A stretch of DNA of 64,000 bases from Salinibacter ruber DSM 13855 (GTDB lineage: Bacteria; Bacteroidota; Rhodothermia; Rhodothermales; Salinibacteraceae): contig NC_007677.1 in the NCBI RefSeq assembly GCF_000013045.1, positions 930,001 to 994,000 on the forward strand, given 5' to 3'. Below the pieces are notes generated by a model. The model was not told the DNA's origin and did no database searches. It was given only the letters and a program-made list of their open reading frames with translations. Made by a program: the position numbers and the translations under genes. Position 1 is the first letter of the stretch. Each line of letters opens with the position of its first letter. Below, one piece after another: positions 24,849 through 33,703 of this stretch.

Positions 24849-26324
24849 CTACGCGGGGGTGTCGGCGGCGATGGCCTGGGCGGTCTGCTTGCCGCTAATC
24901 AGGCACATCGGCAGTCCGACGCCTGGCTGCGTGTCCGCGCCGGTGTAGTAGAGCCCCGGGGCCGTGTCGGCCCGGTGGGCGGGGCGCAGCGGGCCGGTTT
25001 GCCACAGCGTGTGGGCGAGGCCGAGGGCGTTGCCCTTCGGCTGCCCGAAGTGGTTCGCGAAGTCCGAGACGCAGGCCTCGTGCTCCACCGTGATGCGGCC
25101 CCGAAGGTCGACTGCGTGCTCGGCCAGATCCTCCAGCACCCGCTCGCGCATCCAGGCGCGACGGGCCGGCCCGTCGTTGAGCCCCGGTGCAATGGGCACC
25201 AGAATAAACACCGAGTGGTGCCCATCGGGGGCGTAGGAGCGGTCGGTCTTGGAGGGAACGTGAATGTAGTAGGCCGGATCGGTGGGCCACCCGGGTTCGT
25301 CAAAAATCGTCTCGAAGTGTGCGTCCCAGTCCACGGGAAGCACGAGGGAGTGGTCGCGGAGCGGATCCACGTCGCCCTCCACGCCCAGGTAGAGCAGGTA
25401 GGCGGACGGGCCGTAGGTCTGCCCGTCCCAGTGCGCGTCGTCGTGGTCCCGCTGGTCGGGCGGAAGGAGCGTCCGCTCCACATGGGCCGGGCTGGCATTG
25501 GCCACGACACAATCGGACGCCTGCGTGTCGCCGTTCGTGCGCACCCGCATGCCGTCTCCGTTCGGCTGGATTCTGGAAACGGGGGTGTTGCGCTCAAGGG
25601 TGACCCCGAGGCGATCGGCCAGGTCCACGAGGGCGTCGACGAGCACCTGCATGCCGCCCACCGGGTGAAAGACGCCCTGGTTGAAGTCGACGTGGCTCAT
25701 CAGCGTGTACAGGGCGGGGGTGTTGTAGGGCGAGCCCCCGAGGAAGACCAGTTTGTACTCCAGAAGCTGGCGCAGCTTCGGGTGCTCCACGTATCCCCCC
25801 ACGTGGCGGTCCATCGACCGAAGCAAGGGCAGGGCCCATGCCGCGCGCAACAGGTCGCCGTCGAGCCAATCCCGGAGCCGAGCCCGCCGGGGATAGACAA
25901 ACCGATCCATTGCGAGCTCGTAGACGGCCTCGGCGTGGTCGAGGTACTCATGAAACGCGTCGGCCGCCCCATCCTCGTAGGCTTCAAGCTTCGGCGCGAG
26001 GGCGTCCGGGTCGGCCGGCACGTCGAGCCGGTCGCCATCCTTCCAGAAAACGCGGTAGCTCGGGTCGAGGCGCTCCAGCTCGTATGCCGCGTCGACAGAC
26101 GTCCCGAACGACTCGAAGAAGCGTTCGAACACCTCCGGCATCAGGTACCAGGAGGGCCCCGAGTCGAAGCGAAACCCATCGGACTTGAACGAGCCGGCCA
26201 CCCCCCCGAGGTCGTCGTGTTGTTCGAACAGGGTGACGTCGGCCCCGGCGTCGGCGAGGTGACACGCCGCCGAGAGTCCGCCGATGCCGCCGCCCACGAT
26301 GGATACAGAGTCCGGAACCGTCAT
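24849..26324 (-). CDS. crtI: Phytoene desaturase-family carotenoid oxidoreductase
   Basis: 491 residues. FAD dinucleotide motif GGGIGGLSAACHLADAG near residue 10, then DDLGGVAGSFKSDGFRFDSGPSWYL, a CrtI signature, and C-terminal YYTGADTQPGVGLPMCLISGK. It introduces double bases in phytoene-type carotenoids, giving lycopene-like precursors of pigments and beta-carotene. Could instead be a later desaturase or ketolase of the same family. Starts the four-gene operon with blh 38 bases on; divergent from the hemerythrin-like gene across a 230-bp A+T-richer spacer. Confidence 0.88.
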   Translation of the reverse strand: MTVPDSVSIVGGGIGGLSAACHLADAGADVTLFEQHDDLGGVAGSFKSDGFRFDSGPSWYLMPEVFERFFESFGTSVDAAYELERLDPSYRVFWKDGDRLDVPADPDALAPKLEAYEDGAADAFHEYLDHAEAVYELAMDRFVYPRRARLRDWLDGDLLRAAWALPLLRSMDRHVGGYVEHPKLRQLLEYKLVFLGGSPYNTPALYTLMSHVDFNQGVFHPVGGMQVLVDALVDLADRLGVTLERNTPVSRIQPNGDGMRVRTNGDTQASDCVVANASPAHVERTLLPPDQRDHDDAHWDGQTYGPSAYLLYLGVEGDVDPLRDHSLVLPVDWDAHFETIFDEPGWPTDPAYYIHVPSKTDRSYAPDGHHSVFILVPIAPGLNDGPARRAWMRERVLEDLAEHAVDLRGRITVEHEACVSDFANHFGQPKGNALGLAHTLWQTGPLRPAHRADTAPGLYYTGADTQPGVGLPMCLISGKQTAQAIAADTPA

Positions 26325-26552
26325 GAATGCCGTGGCACTGGGTGCGTCAACGTAGCACTACCTCTATTCGTGCGCGGAGAAAGAAGATTCCCTATTTCAG
26401 ATAAAAACATGTTCTTTTCTCTAAAGTAACGTTCTGCGCTGGGGAACGCCGGATCCCTTCCTTACCCTGGGGACTGTGGTGCCGGAGGCTGCTCCGGCCG
26501 ACATTGCTTCTGAGTCTCGCACGTGACCGTCCTCACCAGTCTCCGTTCGCCC

Positions 26553-27257
26553 ATGCCTGCTCTCTCCCCCGACACGCTTCTCGTCGACCTCATAGACGAA
26601 CGGCCCACCCGTGCCCGCATTCTCGACCGACTCGGCATCGACTGGGGGCGGAGGGGCGACCGCTCCCTCGCGGAGGCCTGCGAGGCGCAGGGGCTCGATC
26701 CCGAGACGGTCGCCCGGATGCTCGACGTGGCGGTCGAGACCGTGCCCACCGAGGGCAATCCCGAATGGCTGTCCGTATCCCTGCCGGACCTGATGGACCA
26801 CATCCAGTCCACGCACCACGACTACCTGCGACGGGCGCTGCCCCGCCTCTCGAAGCGCCTGAAGAGGGCAAGCCGGAACCCGGACGCGGAGACGTCCCGG
26901 TGGTTCGAGCGGGTCCGCGGGGCCTTTCAGGCCTTGAAGTCGGACCTGATGACGGACCTCCGGCGGGAGGAAGAGTACGTATTTCCCGCCCTCCGGACCG
27001 TCGCCGAGGGACGGGTGCTGCCCGACGGGTCGACGCCGAGCCGGGAGACGCTCCGGCACATGGCGGACCAGCACGACGATACGAAGACGAAGCTGGAGCG
27101 TCTCCGGTCGCTGACGGACGGGTACCAGGCGCCGGAGGGGGCGGATCGGGGGCTCCAGGACGTGATGAATCGACTGCACGAGCTGGAGGTGGACCTGCGC
27201 CGCCACCTCCACGAGGAGCTCCACATCCTCTTCCCCCGCGCGGAATCGCTCCTCTGA
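26553..27257 (+). CDS. RIC/YtfE-like di-iron repair protein with altered N-terminal motif
   Basis: 234 residues. Residues 1-55 align with the DUF542 N-terminus of ScdA/YtfE, and the rest is a hemerythrin-like four-helix bundle with metal ligands in DHIQSTHHDYLRR, REEEYVFPAL, HMADQHDDTK and HLHEELHILFP. These proteins repair iron-sulfur clusters after nitric oxide or oxidative damage. Oddly, the conserved Cys-Cys-Gly-Gly of DUF542 is replaced: GIDWGRRGDRSL where family members have GIDFCCGGKRSL. ATG 26553 begins the motif. First of four + strand genes leading to an Fe-S-type Rrf2 regulator. Confidence 0.85.
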   Translation: MPALSPDTLLVDLIDERPTRARILDRLGIDWGRRGDRSLAEACEAQGLDPETVARMLDVAVETVPTEGNPEWLSVSLPDLMDHIQSTHHDYLRRALPRLSKRLKRASRNPDAETSRWFERVRGAFQALKSDLMTDLRREEEYVFPALRTVAEGRVLPDGSTPSRETLRHMADQHDDTKTKLERLRSLTDGYQAPEGADRGLQDVMNRLHELEVDLRRHLHEELHILFPRAESLL

Positions 27258-27305
27258 TCGCCGCCGCCCGTGCGCCGTCTCCTCCTGTAGATTGTGTGCC
27301 CTGCC

Positions 27306-28688
27306 ATGAACGTTGACCTTGACCTCCTCCGCCAGTACAACCAGTCGCTTCCCCGCTATACGAGCTACCCGACCGCCCCACACTTCGGGGAGGCCGTGGG
27401 GCGGGAGACCTTTCGGGCAGAGGTGTGGCGCGCCAACACGGCCGCGCCCGAGGCGCCGCTCTCGCTGTACCTGCACCTGCCCTTCTGCCGGCAGCTCTGC
27501 TACTACTGCGGGTGCCACATGAAGGTAACGCACGACCCGGCGCGCATCGCGAAGTACCTCCGCTACCTGAAGCGCGAGATCGATTTGCTGGCCCCGATGC
27601 TGTCGTCGGACCGGCCCGTGACCCAGGTGCACTGGGGCGGCGGCACGCCCACCCTGCTGTCCCCGGAGCAGATTCGGGAGCTGGGTGAGCATCTTCGCGA
27701 CCGCTTCCGGATGGCGCCCGACGCCGAGATGAGCATCGAGGCCGACCCTCGGGGGCTGACGGAGGACCACATCGCCGCGGCCCGCGAGATCGGGATGAAT
27801 CGTCTGAGCCTCGGGGTGCAGTCGTTCGACCCCACGGTGCAGGAGGCCATCAACCGGGTACAGCCGGAGCGGCTCACGCGAACCGCCGTGCAGTGGGCAC
27901 GAGACTACGGCATTGAGAGCGTCAACCTCGACCTGGTGTACGGCCTTCCCCACCAGACGCCCGACACGATGGCCGACACGCTCGGCGGGGTCGTGGACCT
28001 TGCCCCGGACCGGATTGCGCTGTACAGCTACGCGCACGTCCCGTCCGTGCTGGAGCACCAGCGCCTCATCCCGGAGGAGGCGCTGCCGGCCCCGACCGAG
28101 CGGCTACGGCTCTTCAAGCAGGCGCTCGAGAGGCTGACGACCACGGCCGGCTACCGGTTCATTGGGCTAGACCACTTCGCGAAGCCGGACGACGAGCTCG
28201 CGCTTGCGCAGGACAACGGCACGCTCCGCCGGAATTTTCAGGGCTACTCGACCCGTGCGGGGGCCGATGTCTACGCCTTCGGCCTCTCCGGCATTCACCA
28301 GCTCTCGGGGCTCTACGCCCAGAATACGAAGAACCTGCGCACGTACTACGACCAGATCGATCAGGACGAGCTGACCGTCTATCGGGGATATCGACCGACT
28401 CAGGAGGATCGGCTGCGGCGTCACGTCATCATGCAGCTCATGTGCAACGCCGAGGTGCAGAAGGGGGCGGTCGAGGCGCGGTTCAACGTCGACTTCGACG
28501 CCCATTTCAGCGCGGCCCTCGACCGCCTGCGCCCACTGGAGCAGGACGGGCTCGTCGCGCTGCGCCCAGACGCGATCACCGTGCGTCCGCCGGGGCGCCT
28601 GCTGGTCCGCAACGTGGCCGCGGCCTTCGACGCGTACCTGCACGACGCCGCCCCGGATGCGCAGCCCGCCTACTCCGAAAGCGTTTGA
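27306..28688 (+). CDS. hemN: Oxygen-independent coproporphyrinogen III dehydrogenase
   Basis: 460 residues, full-length HemN rather than the shorter HemW. The radical-SAM ligands are Cys61, Cys65 and Cys68 in PFCRQLCYYCGC, preceded by YTSYPTAPHF and followed by WGGGTPTLL and NLDLVYGLPHQT. It decarboxylates two propionate side chains of coproporphyrinogen to make protoporphyrinogen when oxygen is scarce. Lies 48 bases after the hemerythrin-like gene and 48 before the flavoprotein gene, so an operon is likely. Confidence 0.95.
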   Translation: MNVDLDLLRQYNQSLPRYTSYPTAPHFGEAVGRETFRAEVWRANTAAPEAPLSLYLHLPFCRQLCYYCGCHMKVTHDPARIAKYLRYLKREIDLLAPMLSSDRPVTQVHWGGGTPTLLSPEQIRELGEHLRDRFRMAPDAEMSIEADPRGLTEDHIAAAREIGMNRLSLGVQSFDPTVQEAINRVQPERLTRTAVQWARDYGIESVNLDLVYGLPHQTPDTMADTLGGVVDLAPDRIALYSYAHVPSVLEHQRLIPEEALPAPTERLRLFKQALERLTTTAGYRFIGLDHFAKPDDELALAQDNGTLRRNFQGYSTRAGADVYAFGLSGIHQLSGLYAQNTKNLRTYYDQIDQDELTVYRGYRPTQEDRLRRHVIMQLMCNAEVQKGAVEARFNVDFDAHFSAALDRLRPLEQDGLVALRPDAITVRPPGRLLVRNVAAAFDAYLHDAAPDAQPAYSESV

Positions 28689-28736
28689 CGCCCACGGTTC
28701 ATTCATGCCTCTTCTTTCACACCGACCTGCTTTCCA

Positions 28737-30230
28737 ATGAGCTCTTCTACCGCACTTGCCCCGTCCACCGCCCCCAACATCATCCAGGGCGGCATGGGCA
28801 TCGGGGTCTCCAGTTGGCGCCTCGCCCGCCATGTGGCCCGACGGGGCGAAATCGGCATCGTATCCGGCACCGGCATCGACTCCGTGGTCGTGCGCGAGCT
28901 CCAGGAGGGCGACCCTCACGACCGACGCCAAATGCTGGCCGACTACCCCGACGAAGAGATTGCCGACCACCTGGTTGAGCGGTTCTATCGGCCGGACGGG
29001 CTGCCGGCGGACGAGCCCTATGACCTGCTGAACATGCATCCCTTCGAGCCGTCGGTTCGCTCGCAGCGCATTCTCGCGGCGGCCACCTACACGGAGGTCC
29101 GGCTCGCGGCGGCGGGGCACGAGGGGATGATCGGGATGAACCTCCTGGCGAAGCTGAAGCGCTACACGCTGCCCTGCATCTACGGCGCGCTGCTGTCGGA
29201 CATCGACATCGTCTCCATCGGCGCGGGCATTCCCCTGGAGGAGGCCCGCCAAATTCCGAAGCTGGCGGCGGGCGAGCCGGCCGCCCTGCGGCTGGACGTG
29301 GACACGAGCCAGGCGCCGGACGCCGACGACTCCTACGCGTACCGGTTCGACCCGGCCGACGTGCTCGACGCGCCTCCGACCCTCGACCGTCCACTGTTTC
29401 TGCCCATCATCTCGTCCGACGCGCTGGCCCGCATCATGGACGCCAAACTGCCAGACCGGCGCGTGGATGGATGGGTGGTGGAAGGGCCCGTTGCGGGGGG
29501 GCACAACGCCCCGCCCCGAAACAAGAACTACGCGGACGACGGCACGCCGCTGTACGACGAGCGCGACGAGGCGGACCTGGAGGCGATCCGATCTCTCGGG
29601 AAGCCGTTCTACCTGGCGGGCGGGCACGGCTCGCCCGAGGGCCTCCGGGCCGCCCACGAGGCGGGCGCCGCCGGCATTCAGGTGGGGTCGCTCTTCTCCC
29701 TCACCGACGAGTCGGGCTATCCCCCCAGCACCACGCGCCGCCTCATTCGGGGGCTGCACACCGGGGAGATTGAGGTCAGCACGGAGGGGCGGGTCTCGTC
29801 CACCGGCTTCCCGTTCAAGGTGCTCACCGCCGACGGCACGCTGGCCGACGCGGAGGTGTACGAGCGGCGGGCCCGCATCTGTGACCTCGGCTACCTGCGC
29901 GAGCCGTACCTCGACGAGGAGGGACGCCTGATGGGTCGGTGCCCGGCGGAGCCCGTCAAGACCTACGTGAGCCGCGGGGGCGCCCCCGAAGAGACGGAGG
30001 GCCGGGCCTGTCTGTGCAACGCGCTGATGGCCAACATCGGGCTCGGCCAGCAGCGAGGGGCCCGCGCCGAGCCGCCCCTGTTTACCGGGGGCGATGCGCT
30101 CGAAGACCTTCCGCTCGGGTCGGCCGAGGACCCGCAGTACGACGCGGACGACGTGCTCAACTACCTGTACCAGGACGTTCGGCCCCCGCGTGTGTCGAGC
30201 CCGTTACGACGGCCGCAGCCGGCCGATTGA
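28737..30230 (+). CDS. Nitronate monooxygenase-family flavoprotein
   Basis: 497 residues, longer than the usual ~350. The TIM-barrel start IIQGGMGIGVSSWRLA and the FMN phosphate-binding stretch around AGGHGSPEGLRAAHEAGAAGIQVGSLF match 2-nitropropane dioxygenase/nitronate monooxygenases; VVEGPVAGGHNAP is the family motif with its His. The extra length lies in an inserted helical part and a C-terminal Cys-containing region (GRACLCNALMAN). It may oxidise nitronates; related long forms such as PfaD-type enzymes also exist. Cotranscribed with hemN. Confidence 0.8.
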   Translation: MSSSTALAPSTAPNIIQGGMGIGVSSWRLARHVARRGEIGIVSGTGIDSVVVRELQEGDPHDRRQMLADYPDEEIADHLVERFYRPDGLPADEPYDLLNMHPFEPSVRSQRILAAATYTEVRLAAAGHEGMIGMNLLAKLKRYTLPCIYGALLSDIDIVSIGAGIPLEEARQIPKLAAGEPAALRLDVDTSQAPDADDSYAYRFDPADVLDAPPTLDRPLFLPIISSDALARIMDAKLPDRRVDGWVVEGPVAGGHNAPPRNKNYADDGTPLYDERDEADLEAIRSLGKPFYLAGGHGSPEGLRAAHEAGAAGIQVGSLFSLTDESGYPPSTTRRLIRGLHTGEIEVSTEGRVSSTGFPFKVLTADGTLADAEVYERRARICDLGYLREPYLDEEGRLMGRCPAEPVKTYVSRGGAPEETEGRACLCNALMANIGLGQQRGARAEPPLFTGGDALEDLPLGSAEDPQYDADDVLNYLYQDVRPPRVSSPLRRPQPAD

Positions 30231-30348
30231 CGAGGGGCGCGGGCGTCCCGGGTGGGGAACGCTGCCAGAACGGACCGGTGCACATTGTGGCACGCACACG
30301 CTCTGTGTCGACCCTGCGGCACCCTTCCCTCACGGCCCCAATGTCCAG

Positions 30349-30837
30349 ATGCTGCTCTCAAAAAGCTGCGAGTACGGACTGCGCGCGATGCTGTACCTGG
30401 GCACCCTCGAGGACGACGAGGCGGCGGAGGACGAGGACGCCGGCCCCACCCGCGAGTACGTCTCGATCCAGACCATCAGCGACGATCTGGAGATCGGCTT
30501 CTCGTTCCTGACGAAGGTGTTTCAGCAACTCAACGACGCGGGGCTTCTGACCTCGAAGCGGGGGCCGGGCGGCGGGGTGGCCCTGACCCGCGCGCCGGAC
30601 GCCATCAGCCTGTACGAAATCGTGGTGGCCATCGACGGGAACGACCTGTTTGAGGAGTGTGTGCTGGGCCTGCCGGGCTGTGGCGAGGCCGAGCCGTGTC
30701 CCCTCCACGAGCACTGGACCGAGGAGCGCGACCGCATGAAGGCGACCTTCCAGCGGACGGCCCTGAACGAGGTGCCGGACGTGCGCCTCACGCCGTTTGT
30801 CGACGACCTGGCGGAGGCCGACGGGGCCTCGGTGTAG
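30349..30837 (+). CDS. Rrf2-family regulator with three cysteines
   Basis: 162 residues. A winged helix-turn-helix (LLSKSCEYGLRAMLYL, then SFLTKVFQQLNDAGLLTSKRGPGGG) matches Rrf2 regulators, with an acidic insertion at 21-34. Cys104, Cys111 and Cys117 (C-x6-C-x5-C) fit the Fe-S-binding loop of IscR/NsrR types. NsrR-type members sense nitric oxide and IscR-type members sense Fe-S supply. The gene follows an RIC-like repair gene, hemN and a nitronate enzyme, so control of nitrosative or Fe-S stress is a fair inference. Start ATG 30349. Confidence 0.88.
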   Translation: MLLSKSCEYGLRAMLYLGTLEDDEAAEDEDAGPTREYVSIQTISDDLEIGFSFLTKVFQQLNDAGLLTSKRGPGGGVALTRAPDAISLYEIVVAIDGNDLFEECVLGLPGCGEAEPCPLHEHWTEERDRMKATFQRTALNEVPDVRLTPFVDDLAEADGASV

Positions 30838-30868
30838 GCCTGCCTCGCGCCTCGGCAGGGCCGGCGGC

Positions 30869-31615
30869 TCACACGAGCCGGTCGCGGATCTCGGGGGCGT
30901 AGGAGCGACTCACCCGGACGGTGGTGCCGTCGTCGAGCACGGCCTTGTAGCCGCCCGAGCCGTCGCTGTAGAGGTAGTCGATGGCCGGGAAGGCGAGAAT
31001 GTGGGAGCGATGGACCCGCATAAACCGCGTCGGGGCGAGGCGGTCCTCCAGCGCGCCGATGCCCATCGACGACAGGTAGGTCGTCTCGTCGGTATGGAGC
31101 TTCGAGTAGTCGCCCGCCGCCTCCACCCATCGAATGTCGTCGGGGTCGACGGGGATAATTTTGTCGCCGTGGCGCACGTAGAGCCGCTCCGGCGAGTCGT
31201 CGGTCTCGGCCTTGGCCTCCTGCAGCAGCGTCGCAAGCTGGTCGGCGTAGGCGTCGTCGTCCCGGTCGTGACGCTCCAGCGCCCGCTCCACGGCGGTCTG
31301 GAAGCGGGCCCTCGTGTACGGCTTCAGAAGATAGTCGACCGCCCCCGCCTCGAAGGCCTCAATCGCGTACTCGTCGTAGGCGGTGGAGAAGATGATGTCC
31401 GGCAGCGTGTCGATCCGCTCCAGCACGTCGAAGCCGTCGAGGCCGGGCATCTGCACGTCGAGGAAGACGAGGTCAGGGGCCGTCTCGTTGATGGCCTCAA
31501 TGGCCGCCCGTCCCGTGCCGCACTCGCCGGTCACCTCGATGCGGCCGATCTCCTCCAGGTACTCCTGGATCAGGCTGCGGGCGGGCGGTTCGTCGTCGAC
31601 AATGAGGGCACGCAC
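30869..31615 (-). CDS. LytTR-type response regulator
   Basis: 248 residues. N-terminal receiver with Asp8/Asp9 and phospho-acceptor Asp53 (LVFLDVQMPGLDG), Thr/Ala in FSTAYDEYA and the conserved Lys in LLKPYTRARF. The C-terminal LytTR DNA-binding domain follows (VRHGDKIIPV...IRWVEAAGDYSKLHT...FMRVHRSHI). Output of the two-component pair with the LytS-like kinase upstream (stop-to-start gap 42 bases). As the last gene of a six-gene minus-strand series, it probably controls the same cluster. Confidence 0.92.
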   Translation of the reverse strand: MRALIVDDEPPARSLIQEYLEEIGRIEVTGECGTGRAAIEAINETAPDLVFLDVQMPGLDGFDVLERIDTLPDIIFSTAYDEYAIEAFEAGAVDYLLKPYTRARFQTAVERALERHDRDDDAYADQLATLLQEAKAETDDSPERLYVRHGDKIIPVDPDDIRWVEAAGDYSKLHTDETTYLSSMGIGALEDRLAPTRFMRVHRSHILAFPAIDYLYSDGSGGYKAVLDDGTTVRVSRSYAPEIRDRLV

Positions 31616-31657
31616 AGGATTGGGGCGGGATTGGGAGGAGAGCAGCGGTGCGGGGCG

Positions 31658-32797
31658 TTAGGAATCGGCGGTGCCGTTCCGAGGGATGGAAAACCAGACC
31701 TTAAAGCCGGTCGGGTCGTTCCGGGCGGTGTGGAGGGCGGCGTCGGGGCCGTAGGTGCGTTCCAGTCGTGTGCTCGTGGTGGCGAGGCCGGTGCCGTCCG
31801 TCGAGCCCGAGAGCGGGTCGTCGGCGTCGGGGCCCACGCCGGTATCTTCCACGTGCACGTCGAGTGTGTCGTGCTCGGCGGTCACCGCCACGGTGACCGA
31901 GCCGCCGTCCTCGCTCGGGGCGATGCCGTGGCGGAGGGCGTTCTCCACGAGCGGCTGCAGCACCATTGGCGGCACCGGCGTGTCCAGCGCGTCGGTGTCG
32001 GCGTCGACGTCCATCCGGGCCCGCAGCCGATCCGAAAAGCGGTGCCGCTCCAGGTCGAGGTACCGACGAGTAAAGGCAATTTCTTCCCGCAGCGGAACGA
32101 ACTCCCGATCCGGGCCCTCCAGGGCGTATCGCATCATGTCGGACAGCTTCGCGATCATCTCCCGGGCCCGCTCCGGGTCCTGACGGAGCGTCGCGCTAAT
32201 CGAATTCAGGGTGTTGAACAGAAAGTGCGGATTGACCTGGGCCTTGAGGGCGGCGAGCTGTTGCTCCCGGGCCATGGCCAAGAACTCGGTGGCCTGCCGC
32301 TCCTTCTGCCGGAGGCGCTGGACGTTCCGGACCAGGTGGTAGAGGGCAAACTGGATGATGTAGACCGTGAGGTTGGCGAACAGGATCCACTGGTACTGCG
32401 CCCCGATCTCCGCGGCGATGCTGGGGGCAAACACGGCCCGAACGACGAACAGGTACGACTCGAGCCCGCCCCAGGCGTAGAGGGGGCCGAGACACAGGTG
32501 CGCGCCGAGGGTCCACCCCCAGTGCGAGCGATCCATCTCGCGCACCGCGACCCACCAGACCGGCACGCTGTAGAGGCCGAGCACGAGAACGAAGATAAGC
32601 TGCCCGGCGAGGAGGCCGACGAAGGGGGCGTTGGGCTCCTGCTGGGCGATAAAAAACGCGTAGAGAAACGCGTAGAGCGTCCAGCCCGCCACGGCCAGCC
32701 CAACGCCTTTGGCCGTGATCGTCGGTTTCGGTGGGGCCTGGGTCTGGATGTCGTCCAGGGACGCGTCGAGGTCGGTTGAGGAGGGCACCGACGACAT
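31658..32797 (-). CDS. LytS-like sensor histidine kinase
   Basis: 379 residues. Four hydrophobic helices between residues 30 and 156 form the membrane sensor, with no large extracellular domain. The His_kinase domain follows with the phospho-acceptor His191 in QVNPHFLFNTLNS and an ATPase part (LVENALRHGI, DTGVGPD, GTGLATTSTRLERTYG). Membership in the LytS/YehU group fits its LytTR partner directly downstream. The signal is probably sensed inside the membrane, as in kinases paired with ABC exporters. Confidence 0.92.
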   Translation of the reverse strand: MSSVPSSTDLDASLDDIQTQAPPKPTITAKGVGLAVAGWTLYAFLYAFFIAQQEPNAPFVGLLAGQLIFVLVLGLYSVPVWWVAVREMDRSHWGWTLGAHLCLGPLYAWGGLESYLFVVRAVFAPSIAAEIGAQYQWILFANLTVYIIQFALYHLVRNVQRLRQKERQATEFLAMAREQQLAALKAQVNPHFLFNTLNSISATLRQDPERAREMIAKLSDMMRYALEGPDREFVPLREEIAFTRRYLDLERHRFSDRLRARMDVDADTDALDTPVPPMVLQPLVENALRHGIAPSEDGGSVTVAVTAEHDTLDVHVEDTGVGPDADDPLSGSTDGTGLATTSTRLERTYGPDAALHTARNDPTGFKVWFSIPRNGTADS

Positions 32798-32840
32798 GTC
32801 TGCTCGGTTCGTTGCGCAGGAGTCGGTTTGCCGGGGCGGG

Positions 32841-33578
32841 TTACGACCACCGGAAGGCCCACGCCGCCACGACGGCGCTCACGACGCCCGTGGCTGCAAG
32901 GACGAGCGCCGCCGTTCCGTTCCACTGGCCGTGCAGCCAGGCGTCCTGCAGGAGGCGGGTGACGTGGGTAAGCGGCAGGGCGAGGCTCGCGGTCGTCAGC
33001 CAGTCGGGAAAGAGAAACTGCGGAATGGCGGCGCCCGAGAGGAACAGCATGGGAAAGAAGAGCGCCATCCCGACCGACTGGGCCGCGCGGGCCGTGGGCA
33101 TCAGGGCGCCGAGCAGGAAGCCGAGGCTCAGAAAGGCGATCCCGGCGAACAGCAGCGCGCCGAGGGCCAGCAGGGAAGACGGGGGCAGGGGCACGGCGTA
33201 CGCGATGGGGGCGGCGACGAGAAGCAGGGCCGTGCTCACGAGGAGCATCACGAGGTTTACGGCGGCCTGTGTGCCCAGCACGATTGTGGGGCGGAGCGGG
33301 GTCGCGCGAAACCGGCGCAGGATGCCCTGGTCGCGCTGCGTCGCCAGCGTGATGGGCAGGCTCAGGAGACCGAGGGAGCCGATCGTGAGGGCCACGTAGC
33401 CGGGCACAGCGCGCGTGGTGTAGCCGACGTCGCCGGGCGCAGAGGCCGGGCCGTTGCCGAAGATGGCACCGAAGGCGAAGAGGAGAAGGAGGGGAAAGCC
33501 CAGTGTGAAGAACGTGGCGGACGGCTCCCGCAGGAAGAGCTTCGACTCGGTCCAGGTGAGCGTGAGGAAGGCCTTCAT
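32841..33578 (-). CDS. ABC-2-type transporter permease
   Basis: 245 residues, six membrane helices with the ABC-2 layout: an N-terminal amphipathic lead (TLTWTESKLFLREPSATFF), TM1, then GSLGLLSLPITLATQRDQGILRRFRATPL, the typical cytosolic coupling segment, and four further helices. It forms the export path with the adjacent ATPase. ATG 33578 is chosen; the longer frame runs into the repeat cluster upstream. Sits 43 bases before the kinase gene. Confidence 0.9.
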   Translation of the reverse strand: MKAFLTLTWTESKLFLREPSATFFTLGFPLLLLFAFGAIFGNGPASAPGDVGYTTRAVPGYVALTIGSLGLLSLPITLATQRDQGILRRFRATPLRPTIVLGTQAAVNLVMLLVSTALLLVAAPIAYAVPLPPSSLLALGALLFAGIAFLSLGFLLGALMPTARAAQSVGMALFFPMLFLSGAAIPQFLFPDWLTTASLALPLTHVTRLLQDAWLHGQWNGTAALVLAATGVVSAVVAAWAFRWS

Positions 33579-33661
33579 CGGTCGGACGTGGCTTGGGCGG
33601 GGATGCTGAGCAAGGGAAAGGGGGCTGCGTCCAGCCTGACTGGGGGCATGAGTTGCTGCGT

Positions 33662-33703
33662 CACGAGTCATGAGTCACGAGTCATGGGGCACGAGTCATG
33701 AGG
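33662..33703. repeat. Six tandem heptamers overlapping the ATPase stop codon
   Basis: Exact 7-bp units: CACGAGT, CATGAGT, CACGAGT, CATGGGG, CACGAGT and CATGAGG. The ATPase stop codon (TGA at 33698-33696) is supplied by the fifth/sixth unit. It separates ATPase and permease genes inside the putative operon. Confidence 0.8.

Noticed and set aside
24828-26429. Plus-strand frame of 533 codons opposite crtI
   Set aside because: Antisense shadow of a gene with clear FAD and carotenoid desaturase motifs.
30839-30859. CCTGCC/GGCAGG hairpin between the Rrf2 and LytTR genes
   Set aside because: Six-pair stem with a 9-nt loop but no T-run on either strand; not enough to call a terminator.
30797-32779. 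Plus-strand frame of 660 codons opposite the LytS/LytTR genes
   Set aside because: Crosses two genes with complete signalling motifs on the other strand; His/Val/Gly-rich translation without domains.
33662-33703. CRISPR-like array
   Set aside because: Units are 7 bp with no spacers; tandem repeats, not repeat-spacer architecture.
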